Assembly (NCBI RefSeq): GCF_900102965.1
Contig: NZ_FNGM01000025.1
Span: forward strand, 1-52,111
Direction of reading: 5' to 3'
DNA length: 52,111 nt
Origin: Paenibacillus jilunlii
Lineage (GTDB): Bacteria > Bacillota > Bacilli > Paenibacillales > Paenibacillaceae
In this document: positions 23,971 to 32,812 of the stretch, in pieces
How the letters are laid out: each line of letters opens with the position of its first letter
How positions within the stretch are numbered: the first letter of the stretch is position 1
Notes under the pieces: model-generated
The model's input: only the letters and a program-made list of their open reading frames with translations
Databases searched by the model: none
Told to the model about the DNA's origin: nothing
Made by a program: the position numbers and the translations under genes

Positions 23971-24455
23971 GAAACAACGGCAGAAATGCCTTTGTTAAAG
24001 CGCCGAAGAGTGTTTTGCCCGGAAACAACGGCAGAAATGCCTTTGTTGAAGCGCCGAAGGCCGGTTTGCCTGGGAACAACGGCAGAAATGCCTTTGTTGA
24101 AGCGCCGAAGGCTCGATTGCCTAGAAACAACGGCAGAAATGCCTTTGTTGAAGCGCCGAAGGCTGGTTTGCCTGGAAACAACGGCAGAAATGCCTTTGTT
24201 GATGGGCGGAAGGCTGGTTTGACTGGAAACAACGGCAGAAATCCTTTGTTGAAGCGCCGAAGGCCTGTTTGCCCGGAAACAACGGCAGAAATGCCTTTGT
24301 TGAAGCGCCGAAGGCTGGTTTGCCCGTAAACAACGGCAGAAATGCCTTTGTTGAAGCGCCGAAGGCTCAATTGCCGGAAACAACGGAGAAATGCCTTTGT
24401 TGAAGCGCCGAAGGCCTGTTTGCCCGGAAACAACGGCAGAAATGCAGTTGTATTT
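23971..24455. repeat. Hairpin array B (51-bp period, ten units)
   Basis: Ten copies with ACAACGG cores at 23974, 24025, 24076, 24127, 24178, 24229, 24279, 24330, 24380 and 24430; all spacings are 50 or 51. Each has the hairpin CAACGGCA-GAAA-TGCCTTTG with a GNRA-type GAAA loop and one constant C-T mismatch. A conserved spacer GAAGCGCCGAAGGCTGGTTTG follows in most. Frames are open on both strands because 51 is divisible by three, but there is no ribosome binding site and no known protein. The left arm matches array A, and the right arm matches arrays C and D. Confidence 0.9.
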
Positions 24456-24527
24456 CGTTATGAGATAAAGCGGGTAGGAAGCTTGAAAGGCAATTTTGTT
24501 TATACTCTTCTGGGACAATCTAGTTCT

Positions 24528-24575
24528 GCTGTGCGCTCTTTCAGCGAAGGAAAGCACAGCTGTTTTGGTTTGGTT
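24528..24575 (+). terminator. Terminator-like hairpin downstream of array B
   Basis: GCTGTGC (24528-24534) pairs with GCACAGC (24554-24560), followed by TGTTTTGGTTTGGTTT. No gene precedes it for 650 bases on this strand, so if active it would end a non-coding transcript covering array B. Confidence 0.5.
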
Positions 24576-24631
24576 TAGGAAATTATACATTTCCCAAAAA
24601 TGCGGATATCTTGTAAGCTTCAGAAGATATA

Positions 24632-24659
24632 GGTGGTGCAGGAGGGTTTGGGCACCACC
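24632..24659. other. Isolated hairpin GGTGGTGC..GCACCACC
   Basis: A perfect 8-bp inverted repeat around a 12-base loop, with no T tract on the plus strand. The stretch from 24576 to 24955 otherwise holds no gene or repeat that I can support. Confidence 0.4.
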
Positions 24660-24959
24660 CACGGAATGAAGCGTACTGCGAAGTCCTTATTTTACCTTAT
24701 TTTTACGAAAAAGGCTGCTTTTCGGGCGGATTTGGACTCAGGAGCCGTTATTTTGCTCGTTCGAGTCTAGAATAAGGGGGGATAGGACAAATAGCGGAAT
24801 CTCTCCGGATTGTCCTGTGGATGGACGAATCCTCCTCAATAACGGATTTCCTGTCCGCATCAGCCGCAGATAGATCGTCAAGGGAGCTCATCAAGTCCGT
24901 AGAGGGACTCACACAAAATCGCATAGTCAACAATGCATGTACTATCCTTAGCCTAAGGT

Positions 24960-25240
24960 CGAGATTTGTACACGTTGTACTACAAATTTGAGCTCAAAGC
25001 AAGCCCAAGGATGTTAATCTCGACTATGGTAAAACAAAGTAAGGTCAAAGCAAGCCCAAAGACGCTATGCTAGCCTATGGTACAACAAAGTGAACTCAAA
25101 GTAAGCCCAAAGACGCTAATCTCGCCTTATGGTACAACAAAGTGAGCTCAAAGCAAGCCCAAGGATGTTAATCTCGACTATGGTACAACAAAGTGAGCCC
25201 AAAGCAAGCTAAAGATGCTATTCTTGTCTATGTTACAACA
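24960..25240. repeat. Array F (51-bp period tandem repeat)
   Basis: Five units containing CAAAGCAAGCCCAA followed by GATG/GACGCTAATCTCG and TATGGTACAACAAAGTGAGCT. The CAAAGC core starts at 24995, 25046, 25097, 25149 and 25200: spacings 51, 51, 52 and 51. The first unit has a perfect TTTGAGCTCAAA palindrome that is eroded in later ones. No coding potential or ribosome binding site is evident. It lies between array B and array E2 in the same gene-free zone. Confidence 0.85.
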
Positions 25241-25379
25241 ATCCGGGCGGCATGCCCCGGTTGATTTTGAAACCGTGGGAATTTCTGCAGCTGTAAGCTC
25301 CGAGCTGGTATTTACCCGCCAGGGTGATTTAAGCTTGTGGGTGAACACAGAAGCAGGTGAAACCGGAAAGAAAATCATC

Positions 25380-25557
25380 TATTGCACTTCATACAGCACC
25401 AATCTACTGCATTCTGTGCAGCAGATTTCAGGCGAATCGTCCATAGAATCTATCGTCCATAGGATCTCAATTCTTGGATTTCTATTGTATGAAATACAAT
25501 CGATGGTCTTTTACCGGAGCTTGCGGAGCAATCTGTTGCAGGAAATGCAATCACGCT
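25380..25557. repeat. Hairpin array E2 (relative of E1)
   Basis: Four palindromes of the TTGCA-N5-TGCAA / TACAG type, at 25382, 25407, 25485 and 25536. The outer spacing of 103 is about two 51-bp steps, and the last step is exactly 51. The third (ATTGTA..TACAAT) and fourth (TTGCA..TGCAA) have perfect stems with GAAA-containing loops. The array ends 23 bases from the stop of the DUF421 gene, so it may be part of that gene's 3' untranslated RNA. Confidence 0.7.
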
Positions 25558-25579
25558 GTGAGACCTTGTGTTCCCGGGC

Positions 25580-26284
25580 TTAATATTCGCCGGGTTTCGC
25601 TTGCTGCGACGTTGAAGGGATGATGGCCAGCTCCCCCTCCTCGTTGATTTCCGCATACGCTACGGAATCAAGATCCGGGTGGCCTTTCTCCTGAAGCTTC
25701 CTGCGCAGCCAGGTTTCGTCATGCCCCAGACTGGAAAGCGCTGCCCGCTGCACCACACCGGATTCCACCAGACTGCGGGGCAGCCGGGTGTGCTGCGGTT
25801 TGATGTCCAGCTCCTCCCGTGTGGCCGGCTCGTATTGCGGCTTCTTAAGGATGCTTAGTGATCCGTTGGTTTCATAGATGGCATATGCCACCTCATTCAT
25901 TGAGAACGTATCCTTCGCACGCAGCATCATCCGCAACTGCTCGAAGTCGAGATTATTTTTGCGCAGCTTGGCGAGGTCAATCTTTCCGTCCCGGATAAGG
26001 ATCTCCGGCTCCCCCTCCAGCGGTTTGCGCAATTTGCGCACCAGCTGGGTAATCTTTTCAAATATAATAGAAAGCACCGTCCAGACAGCCAGTGCAAACA
26101 GCAGCAGGAGTACAGATTTATCCGGCTCATATATGGTATCCCCTACCAAATCGCCAAGAATTACGGCCGAGATAAAGTCGAAAGGGGTTAAGGCTGAAAT
26201 TTCCTTTTTGCCCAGCAGTCTTGTCATGGCCCATAATCCGACAAATCCGGCTATAAGCTTCACTAGTACGGATAAATACTCCAT
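25580..26284 (-). CDS. DUF421 (YetF-like) membrane protein
   Basis: A 234-residue protein of the DUF421 family found in many Bacillales. The start is ATG 26284 behind GGAGGATG. Three N-terminal hydrophobic segments (about residues 4-22, 36-52 and 57-78) hold the conserved TRLLGKKEISALTPFDFISAVILGDLVG. A cytoplasmic part starts at about 85, with IRDGKIDLAKLRKNNLDFEQLRMMLRAKD, the family's best-conserved block. The function is not established; some members are linked to membrane or spore-envelope phenotypes. It diverges from lspA with a palindrome in between. Confidence 0.92.
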   Translation of the reverse strand: MEYLSVLVKLIAGFVGLWAMTRLLGKKEISALTPFDFISAVILGDLVGDTIYEPDKSVLLLLFALAVWTVLSIIFEKITQLVRKLRKPLEGEPEILIRDGKIDLAKLRKNNLDFEQLRMMLRAKDTFSMNEVAYAIYETNGSLSILKKPQYEPATREELDIKPQHTRLPRSLVESGVVQRAALSSLGHDETWLRRKLQEKGHPDLDSVAYAEINEEGELAIIPSTSQQAKPGEY

Positions 26285-26304
26285 GGTATCATCCTCCAGG
26301 TTCG

Positions 26305-26321
26305 ATTGTTAGCTTAACAAT
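26305..26321. promoter_or_regulatory. Palindrome upstream of the DUF421 gene
   Basis: ATTGTTA-GCT-TAACAAT is a perfect 7-bp inverted repeat, 21 bases upstream of the DUF421 start. It looks like a dimeric repressor site, but no regulator is nearby. Confidence 0.4.
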
Positions 26322-26478
26322 GTTTAACCCATACACGATCAGCTGTAACATGAAGGATCTGGCCGGGTGTAAGGAAAGTGTGAGAACTGAAGGATGATTC
26401 CAGGGGCTGTAATGTGATAAGCTGTGTTTAGAATCCATAGGTTTATTCATTATTCCAAGTGCAGAGGGGGCGGCTGTG

Positions 26479-26937
26479 ATGCTATTTTATGTGATAGCTA
26501 TATTGGTCGTGATCGCAGACCAGGCTGCCAAGTGGGGAGTACGCTCCAATATGCAGCTTGGGGAGACTATTCAGGTGTGGAGCGGACACTTACAATTTAC
26601 ATATTATGAGAACAGCGGGGCAGCATTCAGCTCATTTCAGGGTTATGGAAAATATTTCGCCATCATTGCCGTGCTTTTTGTCGCTGGAGTATTCTACTAC
26701 AGACGCAAGGGGGAGCTGCGCGGTCCCATACTGGAGGCTGCCACCGGTTTCCTGGTCGGCGGGGCTGTCGGCAACGCCATTGACCGTGTCCTTTACCACC
26801 AGGTGACCGATTTTCTGGTCTTCGGCAGCCGGGGCGGTATCCTGAATCTCGCAGACCTGGCGATCAACGCCGGAGGGCTTCTGGTTCTGGTGCACCTGCT
26901 GAAGGAACCGCTCAAGCGGGTGATGGTCAAAAGATGA
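26479..26937 (+). CDS. lspA: Lipoprotein signal peptidase (signal peptidase II)
   Basis: A 152-residue membrane aspartyl protease that removes signal peptides from diacylglyceryl-modified lipoproteins, such as the sugar-binding lipoproteins in this window. ATG 26479 is preferred; the adjacent GTG at 26476 is also possible, both behind GAGGGGGCGG. Four membrane helices are predictable. The catalytic pair is present: Asp102 in GNAIDRV and Asp126 in LNLADLAIN. The conserved ENSGAAFS loop is intact. It stands alone here; the usual rluD-type neighbour is absent, so a second lspA elsewhere is possible. Confidence 0.93.
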   Translation: MLFYVIAILVVIADQAAKWGVRSNMQLGETIQVWSGHLQFTYYENSGAAFSSFQGYGKYFAIIAVLFVAGVFYYRRKGELRGPILEAATGFLVGGAVGNAIDRVLYHQVTDFLVFGSRGGILNLADLAINAGGLLVLVHLLKEPLKRVMVKR

Positions 26938-27094
26938 AAAGCAAGGGGAGCCTCACCCCTCCCTGCATGTATGCCCGGACAGTTGGTGCAGCTGCTGACT
27001 ATGGGCCCGGTTAAGGTCTCAGGACTGGTTTTAGGGCAAAAATAAGTATCATTTTATCTAATAGAAGTTATCACAAATTATAATGAAGCTGGTT

Positions 27095-27205
27095 AAATCA
27101 GAGCTTTTTACTCTGATTTAAGCGGCTTTTCTGCGTTTTATTGAATTTATTGGTTTTATAGCTTGAATTTGGCAGCTTGGGGGCTCGTTGATCGTTTCAT
27201 ATAAT
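27095..27205 (+). promoter_or_regulatory. cysJI upstream region: hairpin and candidate promoter
   Basis: AAATCAGAG (27095-27103) pairs perfectly with CTCTGATTT (27111-27119). Further on, TTGGGG (27177-27182), 17 bases and a consensus TATAAT (27200-27205) form the probable promoter of cysJ. The hairpin is upstream of that promoter, so it is a terminator or spacer element rather than a leader. No S-box or T-box signature is visible. Between 26938 and 27095 I see only a weak GGGG..CCCC stem after lspA. Confidence 0.5.
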
Positions 27206-27270
27206 TGTGATAGCCTGAATTCAAGATGTTAGAGGGAAGCAGATTTCATGCTGAGGAGAGGTCGATATTG

Positions 27271-29130
27271 TTGCAATTACAAGTTACGAACAGTCCTTTT
27301 AACGAGGAACAGGTTGAGCTTCTTAACCGGCTTCTGCCGACACTGACGCAGACGCAGCAAATTTGGCTTGGCGGTTATATATCGGCAATGACACTGCAGG
27401 GAGCAGCAGCTGTTTCCGCAGCAGCCCCCGCTGTTTTTACAGCTCCGTCCGCAAGTACGGCAGCTGCAGGAGGTACGGTGGAGCCCGCCATTTCCCGTGA
27501 GGTCACCGTGCTCTTCGGATCGCAGACCGGCAACTGCCAGCGCCTTGCATCCAGCCTGTCCGGCAAGCTGAAGGAGCAGGGGTTCGAGATCACAGTGTCC
27601 GCAATGAACAGCTTTAAGCCCAACACGCTGAAGAAGGTGGAGAACCTGCTGATCCTGGTCAGCACTCATGGCGAGGGCGAACCACCGGATAACGCACGTT
27701 CTTTTCATGAATTTCTCAATAGTAAAAGAGCTCCCCGCTTGGAGCATTTGCGCTTTTCAGTGCTGGCACTCGGGGATACCTCTTATGAGTTCTTTTGCCA
27801 GACCGGCAAGGATTTCGATCAGAAGCTGGAAGAACTCGGCGGCCAGCGCCTGAGCCCGCGCGTCGATTGCGATCTGGACTATGACGAGCAGGTTGCTGCG
27901 TGGATGGAACAAGTGATCACCGCCCTTAACGGTGCTGGAAGCGCTCCGGCTATTGCTGAAGAAGCCGTGCTTGCGGCAGAGCATGCGGAATCGCTGCAAT
28001 CGGCTTATTCACGCAATAATCCTTTTCAGGCTGAAGTCCTGGAGAATCTGAATCTGAACGGCCGCGGCTCGGACCGGGAAACCCGTCATCTGGAGCTGTC
28101 GCTGGCAGGTTCGAACATAACCTTCGAACCGGGCGACGCCCTGGGAGTCTATCCCGAGAATCACCCCCGCCTGGTAGATGAGATTATTGCCGCTATGGGC
28201 TGGAATTCAGATGAACGCGTTCCCCTGAACAAAAAAGGCGAAGAGGGCACGCTGCGTGAAGCGCTCCTCCGCCACTATGAAATTACGGTCCTGACCAAAC
28301 CGCTGCTGGAGCAGGCGGCGAAGCTGTCCTCAGCTGCCGGTCTTCATGAGCTTCTGCTGCCGGACCGGGCACCGCAGCTCAAGGAATATATCCAGGGACG
28401 CGATCTGCTGGACCTGATTCAAGACTTCTCGCCATGGGATGTTCCGGCCCGCAGCTTCGTAACGATTCTGCGCAAGCTGCCGGCCAGACTGTATTCCATT
28501 GCCAGCAGCTATAAGGCCAATCCCGAAGAGGTTCATTTCACCGTACGCGCGGTACGTTATGAATCCCATGGACGTGAACGCTATGGTGTCTGCTCAGTGC
28601 ACTGCGCCGAACGCGTGCAGCCTGGGGATACGCTGCCGATCTATATTCAGAACAATCCGAATTTCAAGCTTCCGGCGAATCCCGATGTGCCTGTAATCAT
28701 GATCGGACCCGGCACGGGAGTTGCACCGTTCCGTTCGTTCCTGGAGGAGCGGGAAGAGCAGGGTGCAGCAGGCAAGACATGGCTGTTCTACGGCGACCGT
28801 CATTTCGTGACGGACTTCCTCTACCAGACGGACTGGCAGCGGATGCTCAAGGACGGCGTGCTGACGAAGCTGGACGTGGCTTTTTCCCGGGATACTGAAG
28901 AGAAGGTATATGTGCAGCACCGCCTGCTGGAGCACAGCCGCGAGCTGTATGCCTGGCTTCAGGAAGGCGCACATATCTATGTCTGCGGCGATGAGAAGCA
29001 TATGGCCCATGACGTACACTCTGCACTGATCAGCGTTATTCAGGAGGAAGGCGGACTGAGCCCTGAAGCGGCAGCGGCCTATCTGGACAATCTGCAGCAG
29101 GAGCAACGCTACCAGCGCGATGTGTATTAA
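27271..29130 (+). CDS. cysJ: Sulfite reductase, flavoprotein (alpha) subunit
   Basis: A 619-residue FMN/FAD protein that passes electrons from NADPH to the hemoprotein CysI for reducing sulfite to sulfide in cysteine synthesis. TTG 27271 is chosen (TTG 27268 is also possible) because GAGGAGAGG lies just upstream and the protein then begins MQLQVTNSPFNEEQVELLNR, as in Bacillus CysJ; ATG 27226 would add 15 unmatched residues. Flavodoxin domain from about 75, with GSQTGN at 83-88; FAD site RLYSIASS; NADPH site MIGPGTGVAPFRSF; C-terminus RYQRDVY as in the family. It is followed after 38 bases by cysI. Confidence 0.96.
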   Translation: MQLQVTNSPFNEEQVELLNRLLPTLTQTQQIWLGGYISAMTLQGAAAVSAAAPAVFTAPSASTAAAGGTVEPAISREVTVLFGSQTGNCQRLASSLSGKLKEQGFEITVSAMNSFKPNTLKKVENLLILVSTHGEGEPPDNARSFHEFLNSKRAPRLEHLRFSVLALGDTSYEFFCQTGKDFDQKLEELGGQRLSPRVDCDLDYDEQVAAWMEQVITALNGAGSAPAIAEEAVLAAEHAESLQSAYSRNNPFQAEVLENLNLNGRGSDRETRHLELSLAGSNITFEPGDALGVYPENHPRLVDEIIAAMGWNSDERVPLNKKGEEGTLREALLRHYEITVLTKPLLEQAAKLSSAAGLHELLLPDRAPQLKEYIQGRDLLDLIQDFSPWDVPARSFVTILRKLPARLYSIASSYKANPEEVHFTVRAVRYESHGRERYGVCSVHCAERVQPGDTLPIYIQNNPNFKLPANPDVPVIMIGPGTGVAPFRSFLEEREEQGAAGKTWLFYGDRHFVTDFLYQTDWQRMLKDGVLTKLDVAFSRDTEEKVYVQHRLLEHSRELYAWLQEGAHIYVCGDEKHMAHDVHSALISVIQEEGGLSPEAAAAYLDNLQQEQRYQRDVY

Positions 29131-29168
29131 CTTTAACAAAAAGTGAGTGCGGAAGGAGACTACCAGCA

Positions 29169-30893
29169 ATGGCGAATAATGAATCAGCGGTGAAGCCCAT
29201 CGGCGGCCCGCCAAGCGATGTTGAACATATTAAGCTGGAGAGCAACTATCTGCGGGGAGCGCTTGTCGAAACGCTGAGCAACCCGATCACCGGGAGCCTT
29301 CCTGAAGATGACAACAGGCTGCTTAAGTTCCACGGCAGCTACATGCAGGATGACCGGGATTTGCGCAGTGAACGGGAACGCTCGAAGCTGGAGCCGGCCT
29401 TTCAGTTCATGCTGCGCGTAGTGGCACCAGGCGGTGTGGCTACCCCGGCGCAGTGGCTGGTCATGGATGAGCTGGCCCATAAATACGGCAACGGCACCTT
29501 GCGGCTGACTACCAGACAGGCTTTTCAAATGCACGGTGTACTCAAGTGGAATCTGAAAAAAACGATCAAAACCATAAACGACACGCTGATGACCACCCTC
29601 GCTGCCTGCGGGGACGTCAACCGCAATGTGATGAGCGGTCCCAATCCGTACCAGTCCGAGGTTCACGCCGAGGTCTATGAGTGGGCGCGCCGGATCAGCG
29701 ATCATCTGTCACCCCGGACGCCAGCCTACCATGAAATCTGGCTGGACGGTGAAAAGGTAGTGGACAGCAAAGAGGGCGTAGAGGTGGAGCCGATCTATGG
29801 CCCTGTTTACCTGCCGCGCAAGTTCAAAATCGGCCTCGCCGTCCCTCCATCCAACGATGTGGATGTGTTCTCCCAGGATCTTGGCTTAATTGCCATTCTG
29901 GAAGACGGCAAATTGGCCGGGTTCAATATTTCGGTAGGCGGCGGCATGGGGATGACCCATGGCGACACGAATACTTACCCGCAGCTTGGGCGGGTGATCG
30001 GCTTCTGCCGGCTGGAGCAGGTGATTGATCTGGCAGAGAAGACTGTCACGATCCAGCGCGATTACGGCAACCGCTCTGTCCGTAAAAATGCCCGCTTCAA
30101 ATACACCATCGACCGGCACGGTCTGGAATGGTTCACCGGCGAGCTGCAGCACCGGCTGGGCTGGGCGCTGGAACCGGCACGGTCCTATCACTTTGACCAC
30201 AACGGAGACCGTTACGGCTGGGTGAAGGGTGTGAACGGCAAATGGAACCTGACGCTGTATATCCAGAGCGGACGGATTCAGGACACGGAAAACAGCAAGC
30301 TGATGACTGGCCTGAGGGAAATCGCTCTAATCCATGGCGGAAATTTCCGGCTGACCCCCAATCAGAATCTGATTATCGCCAATGTCAGCAGCGTGAAGAA
30401 ACGCAAGGTTATGGAACTTGCCCAGCAATATGGATTGACCGATGGTGCGCATCATTCTGCACTGCGGCGGAGCTCAATGTCCTGCGTGGCGCTGCCGACC
30501 TGCGGATTGGCCATGGCTGAAGCAGAGCGTTACCTGCCGCACCTGCTGGATAAGCTGGAGCCGATCATTAACGAAGCAGGGCTGCGGGATGAAGAAATTA
30601 TCATCCGCATGACCGGCTGCCCGAATGGCTGCGCCAGACCGGCACTGGGGGAAATCTCTTTTATCGGGAAGGCTCCGGGCAGATACAATATGTATCTGGG
30701 AGCGGGCTTTACCGGAGACCGGCTGAATAAGCTGTATAAGGAAAACATCGATGAGAAGGAAATTCTGGAGACGCTTGAACCGATCATCCACCGCTACGCC
30801 AAGGAACGCCAGAGCGGCGAACACTTCGGGGACTTTGTAATCCGCAGCGGATATGTTAAGGCGGTTACCTCTGGACTCAACTTTCATGATTGA
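29169..30893 (+). CDS. cysI: Sulfite reductase, hemoprotein (beta) subunit
   Basis: A 574-residue siroheme and 4Fe-4S protein that performs the six-electron reduction of sulfite to sulfide. The start is ATG 29169 behind GGAAGGAG. Cluster and siroheme ligands are complete: Cys439 and Cys445 (SCVALPTCGLAMAE), Cys484 and Cys488 (TGCPNGCARP). Substrate-contact arginines lie in the conserved GTLRLTTRQAFQMHG region. Length is that of Bacillus CysI. It is co-transcribed with cysJ and ended by the hairpin at 30904. Confidence 0.96.
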   Translation: MANNESAVKPIGGPPSDVEHIKLESNYLRGALVETLSNPITGSLPEDDNRLLKFHGSYMQDDRDLRSERERSKLEPAFQFMLRVVAPGGVATPAQWLVMDELAHKYGNGTLRLTTRQAFQMHGVLKWNLKKTIKTINDTLMTTLAACGDVNRNVMSGPNPYQSEVHAEVYEWARRISDHLSPRTPAYHEIWLDGEKVVDSKEGVEVEPIYGPVYLPRKFKIGLAVPPSNDVDVFSQDLGLIAILEDGKLAGFNISVGGGMGMTHGDTNTYPQLGRVIGFCRLEQVIDLAEKTVTIQRDYGNRSVRKNARFKYTIDRHGLEWFTGELQHRLGWALEPARSYHFDHNGDRYGWVKGVNGKWNLTLYIQSGRIQDTENSKLMTGLREIALIHGGNFRLTPNQNLIIANVSSVKKRKVMELAQQYGLTDGAHHSALRRSSMSCVALPTCGLAMAEAERYLPHLLDKLEPIINEAGLRDEEIIIRMTGCPNGCARPALGEISFIGKAPGRYNMYLGAGFTGDRLNKLYKENIDEKEILETLEPIIHRYAKERQSGEHFGDFVIRSGYVKAVTSGLNFHD

Positions 30894-30903
30894 ACCGCAA
30901 ATG

Positions 30904-30942
30904 AACCCGTTCTCCTGTAGAAGGAGGGCGGGTTTGTTCTTA
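30904..30942 (+). terminator. Terminator of cysJI
   Basis: AACCCG (30904-30909) pairs with CGGGTT (30929-30934) around an inner CTCCT..AGGAG stem, followed by TGTTCTTATT. Confidence 0.8.
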
Positions 30943-31007
30943 TTCAGGAAATTATGTTTTTCCCTTTCTTGTAAGAATTCACCCAAAGGGTATAAATTAG
31001 TCGGATT

Positions 31008-31250
31008 CGATAGGCCTTTTTTCAACTAGCGCTGCGAAGAAGCAAATGTGAGCAGTGGCTAGTTGGAAAAAAGGAACCTATTTCTCCCTGAAATCAACAA
31101 ATGTGAGGTTTAAGTGGAAAAAGGAAACTTAATGGGGCCATATTTCTTCGTCAGGAGTGAAATGAGCTGAATTAGTAACCCTTTTTCCACTTAACCTGGG
31201 GGGGAACATGGTGCACGAGCAAATTAGTTATCCTTTTTCCACTTGGAGTT
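31008..31250. repeat. Array J: direct and inverted copies of a GTGGAAAAAGG element
   Basis: CCTTTTTTCAACTAGC (near 31015) pairs with GCTAGTTGGAAAAAAGG (near 31058), leaving one bulge. The TGGAAAAA cores on the right of that stem and at 31115 are 51 bases apart. Inverted copies ATTAGTAACCCTTTTTCCAC (31171) and ATTAGTTATCCTTTTTCCAC (31223) are 52 apart. The block therefore has two elements in each orientation. No coding function is apparent. The remaining 31251-31470 shows no feature that I can support. Confidence 0.65.
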
Positions 31251-31472
31251 GCCGAAGGATTCATAAAGAGTTCTCCAGGCAACGCTTAACGGAAATCCAA
31301 AATGGCTGCCTTATCCAGTCAAGGACTGCGCAGAAGTTTTGTTCGTTTTGGCAGCAAACCTATTGGTTAGGCTCAAATCAGGTCCTTCAATCTGAACAAT
31401 CCCTCCTTACAGGCCGCTGCACTGTTTATTTAGTGGGATTTTGGAAAGATTGTTACATAGACAAGATTAAAT

Positions 31473-31501
31473 TTGGATTTTCGGCGGTTATCTTACATAA
31501 T
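31473..31501 (+). promoter_or_regulatory. Candidate promoter of the methionine aminopeptidase gene
   Basis: TTGGAT (31473-31478), a 17-base spacer, then CATAAT (31496-31501), about 76 bases before the start codon. Confidence 0.5.
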
Positions 31502-31577
31502 ATAGAGGAGTACCATTAAATCATATCCAAGAGCCATTATAGTAACTAATGTGTTCTGTACAGAAGAGGCGAAACGA

Positions 31578-32324
31578 ATGATTATCATGAAAACAATGGA
31601 AGAGATTGAAAAAATGCGGGCAGCCGGCAAAATTCTTGCGGAATGCCACCGGCAAATTGCCCAAATCATCCAGCCCGGAATAACCACCTGGGAAATCGAC
31701 CAGTTTGCAGAGAAATTCATTCTCTCCCAGGGAGCAACCCCGGAGCAAAAAGGCTATCACGGCTATCCTTATGCGACCTGCGCATCCGTAAATGATGTGA
31801 TCTGCCATGGATTTCCGAAGCGGGAGGAGCTGAAAGACGGGGATATCGTGACCATTGATATGGTTGTGAACCTGAATGGCTGGCTGGCCGATTCGGCCTG
31901 GTCCTATGCGGTCGGCAACATCAGTGAACAGGCACAGAAGCTGCTGGATACCACTAAAGAAGCTTTGTTCAAAGGCATTGAGCAAGCCGTCGCCGGCAAC
32001 CGGATCGGAGATGTCGCCCATGCCGTACAGGTCTATGCCGAGTCGAATGGCTTCTCGGTCGTTCGTGACTTTATCGGGCACGGCATCGGCTCCGAGATGC
32101 ATGAAGCGCCTGAGGTCCCGCATTATGGACCTGCAGGCAAGGGGCCGCGGATCAAGGAAGGTATGGTATTTACCATCGAGCCGATGCTGAACACCGGAAG
32201 CTACCGCACCAAGGTGGATGCGGACGGATGGACTGCCCGCACCATCGACGGCGGACTGTCCGCACAGTATGAGCATACGCTCGCCATTACTCCGCAAGGC
32301 ACCATTATTTTGACTGAGCTGTAA
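31578..32324 (+). CDS. map: Methionine aminopeptidase, type I
   Basis: A 248-residue dinuclear-metal enzyme that removes the initiator methionine from new proteins. ATG 31578 is preferred (AGAGGC seven bases upstream); the frame is open to 31551. All five metal ligands are present: Asp94 (VTIDMV), Asp105 (LADSAW), His168 (IGHGIGSEMHEAP), Glu201 (FTIEPML) and Glu232 (QYEHTLAI). It stands alone, away from the secY-adk-map ribosomal cluster, so it is probably a second, auxiliary copy like B. subtilis YflG rather than the housekeeping one; that is inference. Confidence 0.94.
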   Translation: MIIMKTMEEIEKMRAAGKILAECHRQIAQIIQPGITTWEIDQFAEKFILSQGATPEQKGYHGYPYATCASVNDVICHGFPKREELKDGDIVTIDMVVNLNGWLADSAWSYAVGNISEQAQKLLDTTKEALFKGIEQAVAGNRIGDVAHAVQVYAESNGFSVVRDFIGHGIGSEMHEAPEVPHYGPAGKGPRIKEGMVFTIEPMLNTGSYRTKVDADGWTARTIDGGLSAQYEHTLAITPQGTIILTEL

Positions 32325-32339
32325 GCTGCATATCCCGAG

Positions 32340-32381
32340 ACCGGGCGTTCACCTTCAGTAGGAGGGAGCGCCCGGTTTTTT
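32340..32381 (+). terminator. Terminator of the methionine aminopeptidase gene
   Basis: ACCGGGCG (32340-32347) pairs with CGCCCGGT (32369-32376), followed by TTTTTT. Confidence 0.92.
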
Positions 32382-32420
32382 ATGTGCTATGCTGCCCCCA
32401 GCAGGCAGTGGATAGTAACA

Positions 32421-32812
32421 TTTGGAGAAATCAAAGGTACAAATACCTTTGATTTGCCTGGGATTGGTCCATTTGGAGAAATCAGAGGTATAAATACCTT
32501 TGATTTGCCTGGGATTGGTCCATTTAAAGAAATCAGAGGTACAAATACCTTTGATTTGCCTGGGATTGGTCCATTTGGAGAAATCAAAGGTACAAATACC
32601 TTTGAAATGTCCGGGATTGGTCCATTTAGAGAAATCAGAGGTATAAATACCTTTGATTTGCCTGGGATTGGTCCATTTAAAGAAATCAGAGGTAAAAATA
32701 CCTTTGATTTTCCTAATATTGATCTTTTTGGAGAAATCAAAGGTACAAATACCTTTGAAATGTCCGGGATTGGCCCATTTGGAGAAATCAGAGCCTCAAG
32801 AATGCAATCCGA
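32421..32812. repeat. Hairpin array C (51-bp period, seven full units and one partial)
   Basis: The GGTA cores start at 32436, 32487, 32538, 32589, 32640, 32691 and 32742, so every spacing is exactly 51. A truncated eighth unit lies near 32780-32812. Each unit has the stem AATCAAAGGTA..TACCTTTGATT (up to 12 bp) with loop CAAA, TAAA or AAAA. The spacer is TGCCTGGGATTGGTCCATTT. Several copies read CAGAGG instead of CAAAGG, which keeps pairing as G-U. Long frames are open on both strands (about 149 and 117 codons) purely from the 51-bp period; I do not regard them as genes. Confidence 0.92.

Noticed and set aside
311..24455. Arrays A and B as CRISPR arrays
   Set aside because: Spacer-like parts are themselves conserved between units, the palindrome is the most variable part between arrays, and no cas genes are present.
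23336..24662. Long minus-strand frames over the aldo/keto reductase tail and array B
   Set aside because: Low-complexity repeat translations (for example FGASTKAFLPLFPGK repeats) overlapping a real gene end and crossing terminators; no start signal.
24748..24933. 61-codon minus-strand frame between arrays B and F
   Set aside because: No ribosome binding site, unremarkable composition, ends in non-conserved intergenic sequence.
26940..26968. GGGG..CCCC stem after lspA as a terminator
   Set aside because: Only about five pairs and no T tract; not strong enough to list.
27095..27119. Hairpin before cysJ as an S-box or T-box riboswitch
   Set aside because: A simple 9-bp stem upstream of the likely promoter; none of the conserved riboswitch core sequences are visible.
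31208..31519. 103-codon plus-strand frame before map
   Set aside because: It starts inside array J and lacks a ribosome binding site and family resemblance.
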